Source: Linyphia triangularis (taxonomy: Eukaryota; Arthropoda; Arachnida; Araneae; Linyphiidae). Taken from it: DNA of 64,000 bases. Every line of letters starts with the position of its first letter. Position 1 is the stretch's first letter. The notes below the pieces were generated by a model. That model did no database searches and was not told the origin of the DNA. It saw only the letters and a list, made by a program, of their open reading frames with translations. The translations under genes and the position numbers were made by a program. Below are positions 44,396 to 55,989 of the stretch, piece by piece. The DNA lies in the NCBI GenBank assembly GCA_963978545.1, contig OZ021726.1, forward strand, positions 28,058,459 to 28,122,458, given 5' to 3'.

Positions 44396-44669
44396 TAACA
44401 TGATTTTGTTAAGTACTTGTAGCTATTTTAAGGAAAATATGACTTTGAAAAATAATGCGAATTCTCAGAGCAATGCAACATAACAAATTGCATGAATATG
44501 TAACAAAAAACTTGATTTAATAATTTCATTCAAAGTTTTTTTATGTCCAAGTTTTTCATTGTATTGCTTTTTATAATTATTATAGATTCGCATTTAGATT
44601 CGTTAGAGGAATTACTTTTTTTAGAAGTTTATGAAAGTTAGATAATGAAATGAAACGTGTTAGAAAGTT

Positions 44670-45250
44670 GATTGGTTAGTTTGTACGCTTATTTTTTGCA
44701 AAATGACTGCTAATCAGGCATGGATCTTGGCAACGCCTCCATACCTAAGCCAGCATGGAGGTGTTGCCAACATCCATGCCTAACTCGGAATTCCAACCCG
44801 GCACCAGTTTAATTTATGATGCATAATGGAATATTAAATTCCTGTTTTTATTACTTTAGTTTATACTTTATTTACTTAATTTTACTTTATTACTTTTTAT
44901 TTTTATAATACTGTATTCCTGTTTTGTTGGAAACTCCTCCATACCTAAACCAGCATGGAGGCGTTGCCAACATCCATGCCTAACTCGGAATTCCAACCCG
45001 GCACCAGTTTAATTTATGATGCATAATGGAATATTAAATTCCTGTTTTTATTACTTTAGTTTATACTTTATTTACTTAATTTTACTTTATTACTTTTTAT
45101 TTTTATAATACTGTATTCCTGTTTTGTTGGAAACTCCTCCATACCTAAACCAGCATGGAGGCGTTGCCAACATCCATGCCTAACTCGGAATTCCAACCCG
45201 GCACCAGTTTAATTTATGATGCATAATGGAATACTAAATTCCTGTTTTTA
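44670..45250. repeat. 200 bp tandem repeat built on a SINE B fragment
   Basis: A reverse-strand SINE B 3' part (TTGGTTAGTTTGTACGC, CTGCTAATCAGGC) starts at 44670. From 44741 a unit of exactly 200 bp repeats (starts 44741, 44941, 45141), with the third unit stopping near 45250. Each unit holds a hairpin (CCTCCATACC ... CATGGAGG), the SINE core CATCCATGCCTAACTCGG and an AT-rich part (TTTATTACTTTAGTTTATAC). The units are nearly identical, so the array is young or was homogenised. Confidence 0.92.
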
Positions 45251-45902
45251 ATCCCCCAGAGGGGACATCAACTTTGAAGTGCCCCGGATATGGTTCCCTT
45301 TATTCCACGATCTATGTTTCTTGAAAACAAATAAGATGTCATTCTTTCTCATTAATACGAAAATGACGTCCGTTTTGGGCATATAAAGCATTATCTGCAT
45401 TAAAATATTCATAGACATGAAATTTTATGGCATAATAATAATTCGATTGAAGTATTTGTGATGATTGAAAGTAACTTTCATTTCACCCTCTTTAAAATTA
45501 AAAATGCTCGATATTATTTGAAGGGCTAGAATGATTTCATACAATTTGAATGTTTTAAAAAAAAATTTTTAATAATTATACATCTGATTTTACTAATTAA
45601 CGTAAATTTTAGATATTTCAGAAAAAGTAATATTACTATTGATAGGTTGAACTAATCGAATTCTTTACAAATATTATAAATTCAGCAGGTCTTGGAGAAT
45701 GGAGCTCAGGATTGAATTTCAACCTTAACCGTCGCTCTAAAAGATGTACTTTAATATATGAGAAGATATTCCTGTGATTATGTCCGGTATCCCAGTCGGT
45801 GTTTCATGGGTTTTATCATATTAGAAATGCAAATGCAAGTTTGTTTTTCCTCTTTTTAAGAACTTATGCTTGCTATTTTCTTTTTGTATTCTATAGTCTT
45901 AA

Positions 45903-46834
45903 TCCTAGAACTACAAACTGGGGGTAAACTTTGAACTACGCTTTTAAGTTAGTCAGTGACATTATCAACTGAAAACCTATACCATTATTTAGTTCAAAGT
46001 TGTTCTAATAATAGGGCGAGGTCTATAGACCCTTCAGTTTCTTGTTTACTGTGACGCAGTGAAGACGTGAATCTTATGTGGGGTTGATATTTACCCCAGT
46101 TTGTAGTTAGAGTTTTGTGTAGGTAAGTTAAGTGAAGCGACCGACCTGCGAGAGTCACAGAGTAATCTGCTGCAGTGATTATGGGGCCTTTGAATAAGTC
46201 AAATCGTAAATTTACTTTAGAATATTTTTTATAGGTGTCAAATTTCTCTCTTTTTTTTTTTTTCTTTCTTTCTTTTTTTTTTTTTTCTAACAGTTTGTAT
46301 GACAGAAAACGAAATATTTCTTAAAAACCAATATTTCAACGATTTTTATTTGACTTTTCCATACATCAGATTGCTAATTTTTTTGAATTTTCGAAGTCCC
46401 AAATAAATAGACTTCTTTGGCAAAAAATCATGATCGTATTTTTTTTTCTAAAAGCCTCTTGTATCCTCTTTAAATTCCGGTGAAAATTTGAAAATTGGTT
46501 GTTTAAAAAAAAAGTTATAAATTTTTGTTTGTTAAATAACGGTTTGACCATTTTTTAGCACTTTTAGCCATCCAAATCGATTTTACACCAACTATCTCCT
46601 TCCTTTGCCTCTGTTGTAGAGGTTCTAACAACAACAACACCAACTAAACCTTGAGGAAATTGAATTTACTCTTCACCATTCTCTTCATCATGAAAAAAAA
46701 AAAAAAGTTCAAGTACTTAAAAGTCAAATTACTGCTTTCAGAAAGTTATTTCTTGCAAAAAACCCGTGGGGTTAATATTTACCCCAGTTTGTAGTTCACA
46801 GGTAAAAAAAACAACCGTGTTTGTAGTTCTAGGG
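45903..46834. mobile_element. piggyBac-like non-autonomous element (TTAA-2)
   Basis: Bounded by TTAA at 45899-45902 and 46835-46838. The left end is TCCTAGAACTACAAACTGGG and the right end (complement) CCCTAGAACTACAAAC. The CCCTAGAA start matches the canonical piggyBac terminus. Internal copies of TTTACCCCAGTTTGTAGTT occur near 46090 and 46775 as subterminal repeats. No transposase frame is visible in its 932 bp. Confidence 0.85.
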
Positions 46835-46910
46835 TTAACGAGGGTTCAACGCGGAACCTCTGTAGTAAAACTTTTGTTTTTAATAACATATACTTTTCTT
46901 TCTGTTTGAT

Positions 46911-47076
46911 TTGGTTGTTTTCAGATCATCTGGCGCCGTCAGCAACACAAGGGCTATAATGCGCCGAAACATTCGTCATTTGACAAGCCAACATACGTTT
47001 ACACACACCCATGCCTTACACGTGACTCGAACCCGCAACCTCACGGTCTAGAAGCTAGTACGCTAACCACTATACC
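46911..47076 (-). repeat. SINE A, 5' end trimmed
   Basis: All family blocks are present from TTGGTTGTTTTCAGATCATC to CTAACCACTATACC, but the outermost GTTTGGTCGGC is missing. Flanks TTCTTTCTGT and TTCTTGCTGT may be an imperfect target duplication. Confidence 0.85.
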
Positions 47077-47254
47077 ATTCTTGCTGTCTGAAAGTGTAGT
47101 AAAATAATAAATAAAATAATATACATCAATAAATCGAACGAAATCATTAGTTTAATAGTTTTACAATTTTCGCAGAATCCTAAAGGTTTAGATAAAGCAG
47201 TTGAACTATAGTTTCAAAATAGCAGGTCTTTCTTAATGTGCTTAACACGTAATA

Positions 47255-47914
47255 GTCCGAGAGGCAGCTGCAATTTTTGGACCTCATCGGACATCATTCC
47301 GAATTTATTATAGAAATTGGAGAAAAGTAAGTAGATTACGAATCCACTGGTCTGCCGTGGCAAAAATGACCGAAACTGATCAAAAATCGACTTGGAATGA
47401 GCAAAACTAAAATCCGATTGAAAAATATGTCATAACTTGCCAAAAAGAGAACTAACATTTTCGTCTGGCAACCCACTGCACTTTGATTTTCAACGAGAAA
47501 AAGCGCAAATGATTTCTGATCTCTGGCTCGAAAAACTTGTATCTTTTAAAAGTAAGCCAAATTGGGCAACATCAGTTACGTCATAAGTGACGTAATGTTT
47601 ATTGTCAATTCGGCTCATTTGTGAAAGATGCAAGTAAACCATTGGCACACATCCGAATCGTCTGCAACCTTCTTAATTGAAAATTAAAGAGTGAGGGTTA
47701 CCAAATAAAACATAAATGCTCATTATTTGGCAAGTTATCGCGCATTTGGCAAATGGATTTAGTTCAACTTATTAAAAGTCGATTTTTGACCAGTTTCGGC
47801 CATTTTTGCCACGGCAGACCAGTGGATTCTTAATCTACTCACTTTTCTTCAATTTCTATAAAAAATTCAGAATGATGTTCGATGGGGTTCAGAAATTGCA
47901 GCCGCCTCTCAGTC
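47255..47914 (-). mobile_element. Foldback element FB-1, copy 2 (reverse orientation)
   Basis: It starts GTCCGAGAGGCAGCTGCA and ends GCAGCCGCCTCTCAGTC with TA on both sides. The interior runs opposite to copies 1 and 3 (AAAGAGTGAGGGTTACC versus GGTAACCCTCACTCTT). Confidence 0.88.
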
Positions 47915-48016
47915 TATAAGCATAAAAGATTCAGACTAAGTCAATCAATGCAAACAACCAACAAACATTTTTATATAGTATATGAAAGTTCTCCGTGTCT
48001 AATATTTGGCCCTATT

Positions 48017-48224
48017 GGCTTACTTTAAGGCTGGTTGGTTGTTTTCAGATTACCTGGCGCCGTCAGCAACACGAGGGCTACAATTCACCGAAACATTTGT
48101 CATTAGACCAGCCACCATACATTTACAAACACCCATGCCTAACACGGGACTAGAACCCGCAATCTCGCGGTCTAGAAGCTAGCACGCTAACCACTATACC
48201 GTTTGGTCGGCGGCTTACTGTAAG
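48017..48224 (-). repeat. SINE A with 13 bp target duplication
   Basis: The SINE occupies 48030-48211. GGCTTACTTTAAG (48017-48029) and GGCTTACTGTAAG (48212-48224) differ at one position. The B-box strand reads GGGACTAGAACCCGCAA, with one change in the core. Confidence 0.9.
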
Positions 48225-48449
48225 AAAGTATTAAATAATATGAGGTACTTCATGCAAAAAATTGAAGTAAAGATCAGGACTTATTATATCTAAATCAGGA
48301 AAAATAAGATGGTTCTAACGTACTCTGAGAACTATCTGTATTTTGATATTGCAATAAAATTTTGAACTTCTTAGGATTGTAGGCTGACTCTAAGATAGTT
48401 TTATATTTTGACTATTTAGCGTATTTTGAGGTCCACCCCTTTATTTAAA

Positions 48450-48955
48450 ATATAAAAATACTCATTTGAAAATTATTCAAGAGAACAACACGCGCGAAAG
48501 TTATCGTCTCTGTAATAATAATCATGTAAATATTTTTACATTCGATGGACAAATCTTCAAATTTGAAAATGAACCATGAAATCACCATGCACCAAAGTTA
48601 TCGATTATTAATAATAGTCATGGGAATAATTTTACAATCAACGGAAAAATCTTCAAATTTGAAAATTTAACAGGAAAACAACATGCACACAATTTATTGA
48701 TTTGGAATAATAATCATAGAAATATTTATATATTTGACGGATAAATCTTAAAATTTGAAAATTTAACAAGAAAACAACATGAACAGAAGTTATCGAATCG
48801 TAATAATAATCATATAAAATTTTTTACATTCGGCAGACAAATCTTCAAATCTGAAAATTTCACAAGAAAACAACATGCACAAACATTATTGATTCGTATT
48901 AATAATCACGGGAATAATTTTACATTCGATGGACAAATCTTCAAACTTGGATGGA
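48450..48955 (+). repeat. ~97 bp tandem repeat, five units
   Basis: The block ACAAATCTTCAAATTTGAAA recurs near 48549, 48645, 48742, 48838 and 48933. It alternates with GAAAACAACATGCAC and TAATAATCATGG-type blocks. Units are diverged by several changes each. No coding frame survives across units. Confidence 0.85.
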
Positions 48956-48959
48956 GTTC

Positions 48960-50010
48960 TAATTACGTGATTCGAAGTCTTTCTAAAGAAGAGTTTATTG
49001 GGGAAATATTCCTTTTTTTAAGATTATAGAAATTTAATTTTGTTGCTAGTTGAAGAAAGATGATTGAATAATTGGGCTTATTAAAAGACCCGTGCTAAAA
49101 CCCTTAGTGAAAGTAACTACGTGAGAGTAGCGTACTGTAAAGATAAAAAAAAAAATATTGATTCTTAATTTTTGGGAAATAGAAATTAAATAATTATTTG
49201 GGTAATTAAATTAGGGACGTGAGATCTTTTGTTATAAGTAGCTTACCACAAAAATTTTATGACTTAAATAAGATCTTTTGTTTTATATTTTCTCTGCCTA
49301 AAAAACCCAACTTCTAGGAGAGATAAACTTTTGAATTTTGCTTTGAAAAAAATAGAGTTAGCTATAATTAAATTAAACAAAGATGTCTCGTGGGTTTTAT
49401 TGTATTTTAATTACGAATTAATTAATTTACACACAGTTAATTGTTTTTATAATAGAAGCACAAAACATAAAAACGTTTGCTTAGTTCATTATCTAGCCAG
49501 TATATATTCTGCGTGTTCTAATCTTTAAATAATTTCAAATATATTTGTCAAATTTTTGTATTTGAATGGATTACAAACGCACTATTTGTATTTTTTTAAA
49601 TCAATTATCTAAATGTTGAAGGTAGTATCATAGGAAATTTAAGCATACTAGCATTACATAGTTTACAAGAAATTTTTATTCAAATTTATCTCCCGACAAT
49701 GGATTAAAATGGCTTAATGAATTAACAATAATACAATTCTTTTAATCGAAAACAAAAACTTAGGTTTAAAAATCATTACCTTTTTTTTTTTTATCCCCCT
49801 CCCATTCCCTCTTTATAATTTTTGCTTTGGAGATTCCCATAAATTAGTCAACAGCTTTAGATAGGATTTTCATATTTATAAATATGTATTAGATTTGTTT
49901 TCCATTTGGTCTAAAGTTTCGTATTAAAACTTTTCCGATAAAGTTCAGTCTATAATATAACCACCATATTCTTAAAAGTAACATACTTCCATCTGGTTGC
50001 GAAAATTTAT
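48960..50010. other. AT-rich stretch, nothing assignable
   Basis: Short frames only (for example 65 codons at 49331). I see no repeats or element ends. Confidence 0.5.
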
Positions 50011-50019
50011 ACTGATGTT

Positions 50020-51735
50020 TATTTTTGCAGATCCCAAAACTTAATATAATGCATTTTATTTAACAACAAGTTGATAAGCCAAGTTTCAACTCGATTAGAT
50101 GACCGAAATTAGGTTAATATGTCAAAAAAAATTATAATAGTAACGTATGTAAAAGTAGACTTTTAGAGTGACAGTGACAGCTCCCCAAAATTTGATAGAA
50201 TGCAATGTCATCCACATCGAATCTATCTGCCAATTTTCATCTAGAATGGATAACGTAAGTGGGTAAATTAGTTATTAAATTCAATAGACATAAGTGTGAA
50301 GTCCTCTTTTAGTGACAGACCCCAAAACTTGAAAGAAAGCATTGTCGTCGGCAACGAGTACGTCTCCCAAATTTCAGTTCAATCGGATCCAGGAAATTGT
50401 GTTAACTAGCCCTCCGAAGATTTATCTACCACAAATACTTATAAGGATTTAATGAAATATACCATAAAAAGTTTTAATATAAATTCTTTATTCTTATTGC
50501 CAACTTTTGTGTGAAATTACAACTTCTTGAGCTCAGATCGAGTATTGATAACGTTTGGCAACTAAAACAAAGAATCCATTTCGAACTATTTACTATTTCT
50601 TTTTGTTCCCGAAACATGATTGAATATATTTTCTTCCACAAAGTGTCTATCCTCTAAGATTCAACTCGATTGGAAGACGGAAAGTGTGTTAATCAGCTCT
50701 CCTAAGATTTCACTACGTCAACTTTAACCATCGATATAGATAAACAACTGGATAGACTGCTTAATGCTGGGGAAATGAAGTCGTTGCCAGATGCAATTGG
50801 AGGGATGAAAAATACGGATTGCCGAGGATTGAAAATAAAATTTTGAGTTGTACACAGAAGAAATGTCAATTAGTAATAATGTGCAAAAAAATATATACTC
50901 TAACACTTTACAAGGTTTTTCGCATTCCCATCCAACTATAAAAGTGAACTGTGATTGGTTGTTTATCTATATCGATGACCTTAACAGGCGAAGGTTTCAG
51001 TCAATAAATATCGCCAAATATAACATGTTTGAATTAATATTAGTATATGTATAATAGAACGTGAGTAAAAGCTGGTAAGTCCTGACGTAAGGCAATGGAA
51101 ACGTGTGTAAAAGCAGCATTTGTGTGACTGTCCCCAAAACTTGATAGAAAACATTATTATCGACAATTAGTGTACTAGACAAGTTTCAAAGTTTCAGTTC
51201 GTTTGGATAACTGGAAGTAGGTTTATTAGTAATACCAAGCACCAATTGAATCGTGTGTAACAGTGTCCTTTTAGTATCAGTGACAACCCACAAAACTTAG
51301 TAGAATGCAATAATTTTCTACAACTATTGAATCTCTCAAATTTCATCGCGATTGGATGCCTGCAAGTTGTTTTAATCTTATTCCAAAGCGGCAATAGAAA
51401 CTTGTGTAAAAACGACCTTTTAGTGACAGTGACAACCACCAAAACTTGACATAATGCAACCTTATCGACAACGAATCTGTATGTCAAATTTCAGCGAAAT
51501 TGGATGAAGGCAAGTTGGTTTATTGCTATTCCGAAGATAGAAGCGTGTATAAAAGCAACCTTTTTGTGACAGAGACAGCCCCAAAACTAGATAAAATGCA
51601 TTGTCTTCGACATCTAATTTATCTGCTAAGTTTCAGCCTGATTGTATGATGGCAAGTGGATTAATTAGTCATCTGCAGATTTGCACATCACACACACAAA
51701 TAAAATCGAATTTAATATAAAAGATTTAAAACTGA
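50020..51735. repeat. Degenerate ~150 bp repeat series
   Basis: A motif of the form AGTGACAGTGACA..CCCCAAAACTTGATAGAATGCA recurs near 50023, 50165, 50315, 51120, 51275, 51425 and 51567. Each is followed by TCGACAACGAAT-like, CAAGTTTCAG and GGATGACGGCAAGT blocks. The middle (50460-51050) is more eroded. The final part ends in TTAGTCATCTGCAGATTTGC and ACACACACA, as also near 14100-14140. It may be the non-coding tail of a dispersed element. Confidence 0.65.
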
Positions 51736-51739
51736 GAAA

Positions 51740-53255
51740 AGTTTATATAGCAAATGATAAAGAGTGAGAAAACAGTTTTTTAGAGGAAAACAAAATAAGT
51801 GTAAAGAAGAAGAAAATAAATAGTGGCTTATCTGACCCCTCACAACTTAGATCTATAATCATTGTGAAATGTATTACGTACATTTCTTTTCAAAGTAAGA
51901 AAACAATTACTCGTATATAGAACGAGTAATTGCTTTTTGAGGTAACTTTAGAAAGTTTTGGAGGGGATGTAAAGGAATGTATTATGTAAAGTAGTGAAAC
52001 AATATTTCCTTACAACATCGCCCATTAGTGTACAGTAAAAATTACCAGTTATATTAGAGTTTAATTTAGCTTGTATCTGATTGTCCATTTCTGCCACTAT
52101 GGAGTGCTTATTAGATCTCAATCTCGTAATTTTGAACAGGATAAAGTTACAAGGCTGAAATCTTATCACGCATAAATCTCTCTCCAGCCCCACCACACCA
52201 ACGAGAGGACATCTCTTTAATATGCACCCCTTCTAAGCCCCCATTATTGTACACCTTTCGGCAAAGCCAGTCAAATAAGTGTGCATCATTTATTCTTTGT
52301 TTCATACACTTTTCCAAACTTCAAAAAAAAAAAAAAAAATTCATTACCAAAGATAATACAATTTTTAATGTGATTTAAAAAACAATCTAGAACATTTTAA
52401 ACGAAAATATTAAATTCGAGTATTTTCTACACTTGAAACGCTTTGTTTCGGTCAAATAACATATATTGCACTCCTTTAGAACTCTAGAAATATTTTTATA
52501 AAAAAGACAGAGATGATACTTCTCTCTAATTTTGTTTTTTGCTTGGTACTCTAATTTTATTTTTAAGCAATATCTTTAACAGTATAGAAACGAGCATCCA
52601 CAGTTGTTTCCTACACACACAAAAAATCCTTTTATTTCCCCACTTCCTAAATAAAATTCATACTCCTTTCCCTGACAGCAACTGAAAGTAGTTCCTAACA
52701 AATTTACTACATGAAAATGCTCTACAGATACGAGAGAAAAGGTAGGACAGAACACTCTGAATGCCGTACCCAAATTTATAGCACTCCTGTAAATCTTTTT
52801 CAGGCGTATTATAATACCTTTTGGAAGTTTAGAACCGCTCTAGATAGAGTGATTCTCTCAAGAAACAGCTTTATTTCAATGGATTGTAAAGATATTTTTT
52901 ATCAAGATTGTTTCTTAGCACCTTGGATGTTTTTCTTCTTATCGTCTCCCTTTTCACTTTATTTCCGTCAATACTATCACCATAAAAGTTTTATTTAGTA
53001 TCCAATTTCCCGGCTGTACGCATTTTGAGACCCCCCCAAAAAAAAAAAAAAAAAAAAAACATTGACTACTATTATTTTATTATTTATCCATCGAATAAGA
53101 AGATTACATTCTATTGAGATCAGAAGACTTTCTCAGATCATAAATGCTGTGATATAGTTTGTTTATTTAATTATCAATCAAGCAGTATTGCATCAGTTAT
53201 TGTTACTCAAAAACTTCTACGTATGCTTTTTTTTTATGTTCATACCAACATAACT
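51740..53255. other. AT-rich stretch, nothing assignable
   Basis: Frames up to 95 codons (52711-52998 plus) have no recognisable product. An A-rich run follows C residues at 53031-53060. There is a perfect 19 bp inverted repeat, AATTACTCGTATATAGAACG with its partner CGAGTAATT, near 51906-51931. Confidence 0.45.
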
Positions 53256-53262
53256 TCTAATA

Positions 53263-54344
53263 GACTGAGTAGCAACTGCAATTTTTTGGACCTTATCAAA
53301 CATCATTCTGAATTTTTTATAGATATTGGAGAAAAGTGAGTAGATTACTAATCCACTGGTCTGCCGTGGCAAAAATGGAGAAAACTGGTCGAAAATCGAC
53401 TTTTAATAAGTTGAACTAAATCCAATTGCCAAATGCGCCATAACTTGCCAAATATTGAGCATTTTTTTTTATTGGTAACCCTCACTCTTTAATTTTCAAT
53501 TAAGAAGGTTGCAGACGATTCGTATGTGTGGCTATGGCTTACTTACATCTTTCACAAATGAGCCAAATTGGCAATAAACATTACGTCACTGATGATGTAA
53601 CTGATATTGCTAATTTGGCTAACTTTAAAAAGATACAAGTTTTCCGAGCCAGAGATCAGAAATTGTTTGCTCTTTTTCTCATTGAAAATCAAAATGCAGT
53701 GGGTTGACAGATGAAAAAGTTTGTTCTCTTTTTGGCAAGTTATGACATATTTGGCAATCGGATTTTAGTTCAACTCATTCCAAGTCGATTTTTGATCCAG
53801 ATTCGGCCATTTTTGCCACGGCAGACCAGTGGATTCGTAATCTACTCACTTTTCTCCAATTTCTACAAGGTTCCCACTCAAATCACAGAATGAAAATCAA
53901 TGACTTTTAAGGACCTAAATAATGTTTTTAAGGACCTTTTAAAATTTGTTTTCAGGCATCACGTCTATATGTAAATTTTTTAATAATGTATATTCTACCA
54001 AAAAAGTTACAAGTTAGCAGCATACATAATACGAATGTGTCAGAGAATTCTGATACGGTGAGGATAAGTGGCAATTACGCGAGGATAGCAAGTCGGAGTT
54101 GTATTTTTATGAATTTTGGTTGGGTACACAACATCCGCAAAAATTAAGGACTTTTAAGGACCTCTAAGCATTTTCAATGACTTTTAAGCACTTTTGGGCA
54201 TTTTCAAGTACTTTCAAGGCCTTGAAAACAAGTTAAAAAATATTAAACACTTTTAATGACTTTCAATGACCGTGTGAACCCTGTTCTATAAAAAATTCAG
54301 AATTTTGTTCAATAGGGTCCAAAAATTGCAGTCGCCTCTCGGAC
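53263..54344 (+). mobile_element. Foldback element FB-1, copy 3, with nested MITE
   Basis: It starts GACTGAGTAGCAACTGCA and ends GCAGTCGCCTCTCGGAC with flanking TA. It has the same orientation as copy 1. The right arm is interrupted at 53866-54283 by another element. Removing that insert restores the arm order seen in copies 1 and 2. Confidence 0.88.
53866..54283. mobile_element. hAT-like MITE nested in FB-1 copy 3
   Basis: Ends CAAGGTTCCCACTC and GTGTGAACCCTG are an imperfect inverted repeat. Both flanks carry TTCTA (53861-53865, 54284-54288). The interior has inverted AATGACTTTTAAGGACCT / CACTTTTAATGACTTTC-type blocks. At 418 bp it has no gene. CAGGGTTC..AC ends suggest hAT, though the visible duplication is only 5 bp. 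Confidence 0.75.
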
Positions 54345-54349
54345 TATAA

Positions 54350-55790
54350 TTATATATAAATTTTTAAGAAGAAGTCCTAGGAAGGATCATTCCCAACACT
54401 CGCTATGTTACAAGCTTCTAGCTCAGTGCATTTAGAAACTACTTCGTATAAAACCTTGAAATTTAGGGAATAGGTACGAAAACAATCACTTAGTTAAATG
54501 ACGTAAGTTAAATACTCGAAAATAGCTTGTAATATAGTTAATTTCATATTTGAAATACATTAGTCAATGCATTTCCAGTGGCTCCCCCTGGTTTTTTTCT
54601 TCACTATTTTAATTTTCCTTTATAATAGATAAACATTAAATAAAACAATTTATGTCATTTCAATAAGTGATCTTTTTCGTACTTACTCACCAAATTTCAA
54701 GGTTTTATAGAAAGTAGTTTCTGAATGCACTGGACTAGAATGTGGTAACATAGCAAGTATAGGGAATTATCCTTACTAGGACTACCTCTTAACACAGATA
54801 AACAGCGTGAATGTAGAATTTATAAATAAATGTCTGCTTAACATGGATGTGAATGATGAATGCGACCTTGTTAATTAGAGATTCTAGAATGTAAAATTTG
54901 GAAGGATTTATTACCACAAATCTTACCATATTGGTTTTGTTTAAAAATAAACATATCCCTAGGTTAGAGAATTGGAGTCGGAAATTCACAAATGAAAAGT
55001 TAGAAAAATGCATTACGACAAATCTCGCCATATATGAATTTATTTAGAAACAAATATATCATCAGAACCAAAATTGACTATATATTTAGAGCAAATATGT
55101 GTCATCGAATAATCAATTTCCAACCAGATATCAGAATTTGAAGCATTTAAATTATTTCTAGTAGAGTTGTTAAATACTTATCAACTTTGGTGTAGCTCTC
55201 ATATTTATGTATGATAAGTGTCTGTACTATTTGTAATTAAATCTGTAAGAGTTGCAAATGTACTTCTGGTTGCAACTTCGGATGAAGTTTTGTAAAAGGA
55301 AATCGTATCAACAGGATCTTTCATTTAAAATATCACACGTGTCATTAGTAATTGTAGTTTGGAAATATTCACCTCAGATAGACGGATGATAAACAGACGA
55401 ATGATCAGGCTCTTTGTATAAACTTTTCACTAAGCTGTAGTATAGAATCAAAAACTGAAATGCATGTGTGTTAACTAAATCTACTCAATATTGAAAACAT
55501 TCAAATTAATTGAACTTTAATAAGAGAAAAATATGAAACCATTAACTCGCATAAAGAAGTGCCATCTGGCAACTTTACGAAGAGGTTCAGTTAACCTATA
55601 AGTAATCAAGCGTGATTTTCTTTAGTTAGTGCTCTCTGATAAACCCTAACAATTTTTGCTTTAAAAATACTGGTTTCTTTTTCAAAAATTATCTAATTAT
55701 ATTTGAATTGTTTTATTATTGAATAATAGTCTATTAACAGAAAATTATTTTAATTAATAATCTAATATTGTTAAAGGTTATAGTTCTTAT
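54350..55790. other. AT-rich stretch with a weak inverted repeat
   Basis: There is no recognisable gene. Sequence near 54410-54460 (AGTGCATTTAGAAACTACTT, AAAACCTTGAAATTT) is complementary to 54693-54740 (AAATTTCAAGGTTTTATAG, AGTAGTTTCTGAATGCACT). This gives a ~360 bp inverted-repeat structure that may be another MITE. Confidence 0.5.
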
Positions 55791-55793
55791 TCT

Positions 55794-55988
55794 GTAGATT
55801 TCTTGGTTGGTTGTATTCAGATTATCTGGCGCCGTCAGCAACACGAGGGCTATAATGCGCCGAAACATTCGTCAAGCCAACATACATTTACAAACACCCA
55901 TGCCTAACACGGGACTCGAACCCGCAACCTCGCAGTTTAGAAGCTAGAACGCTAACCACTATACCGTTTGGTGAGCGTAGATTTCTTG
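55794..55988 (-). repeat. SINE A with perfect 12 bp target duplication
   Basis: The SINE occupies 55806-55976. GTAGATTTCTTG is exactly repeated at 55794-55805 and 55977-55988. It has a short internal deletion where other copies read ATTTGACAAGCC. Confidence 0.92.
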
Positions 55989-55989
55989 C

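Noticed and set aside
44741..45250. CRISPR array
   Set aside because: The whole 200 bp unit repeats. There is no alternation of constant repeats and unique spacers, and the sequence is eukaryotic.
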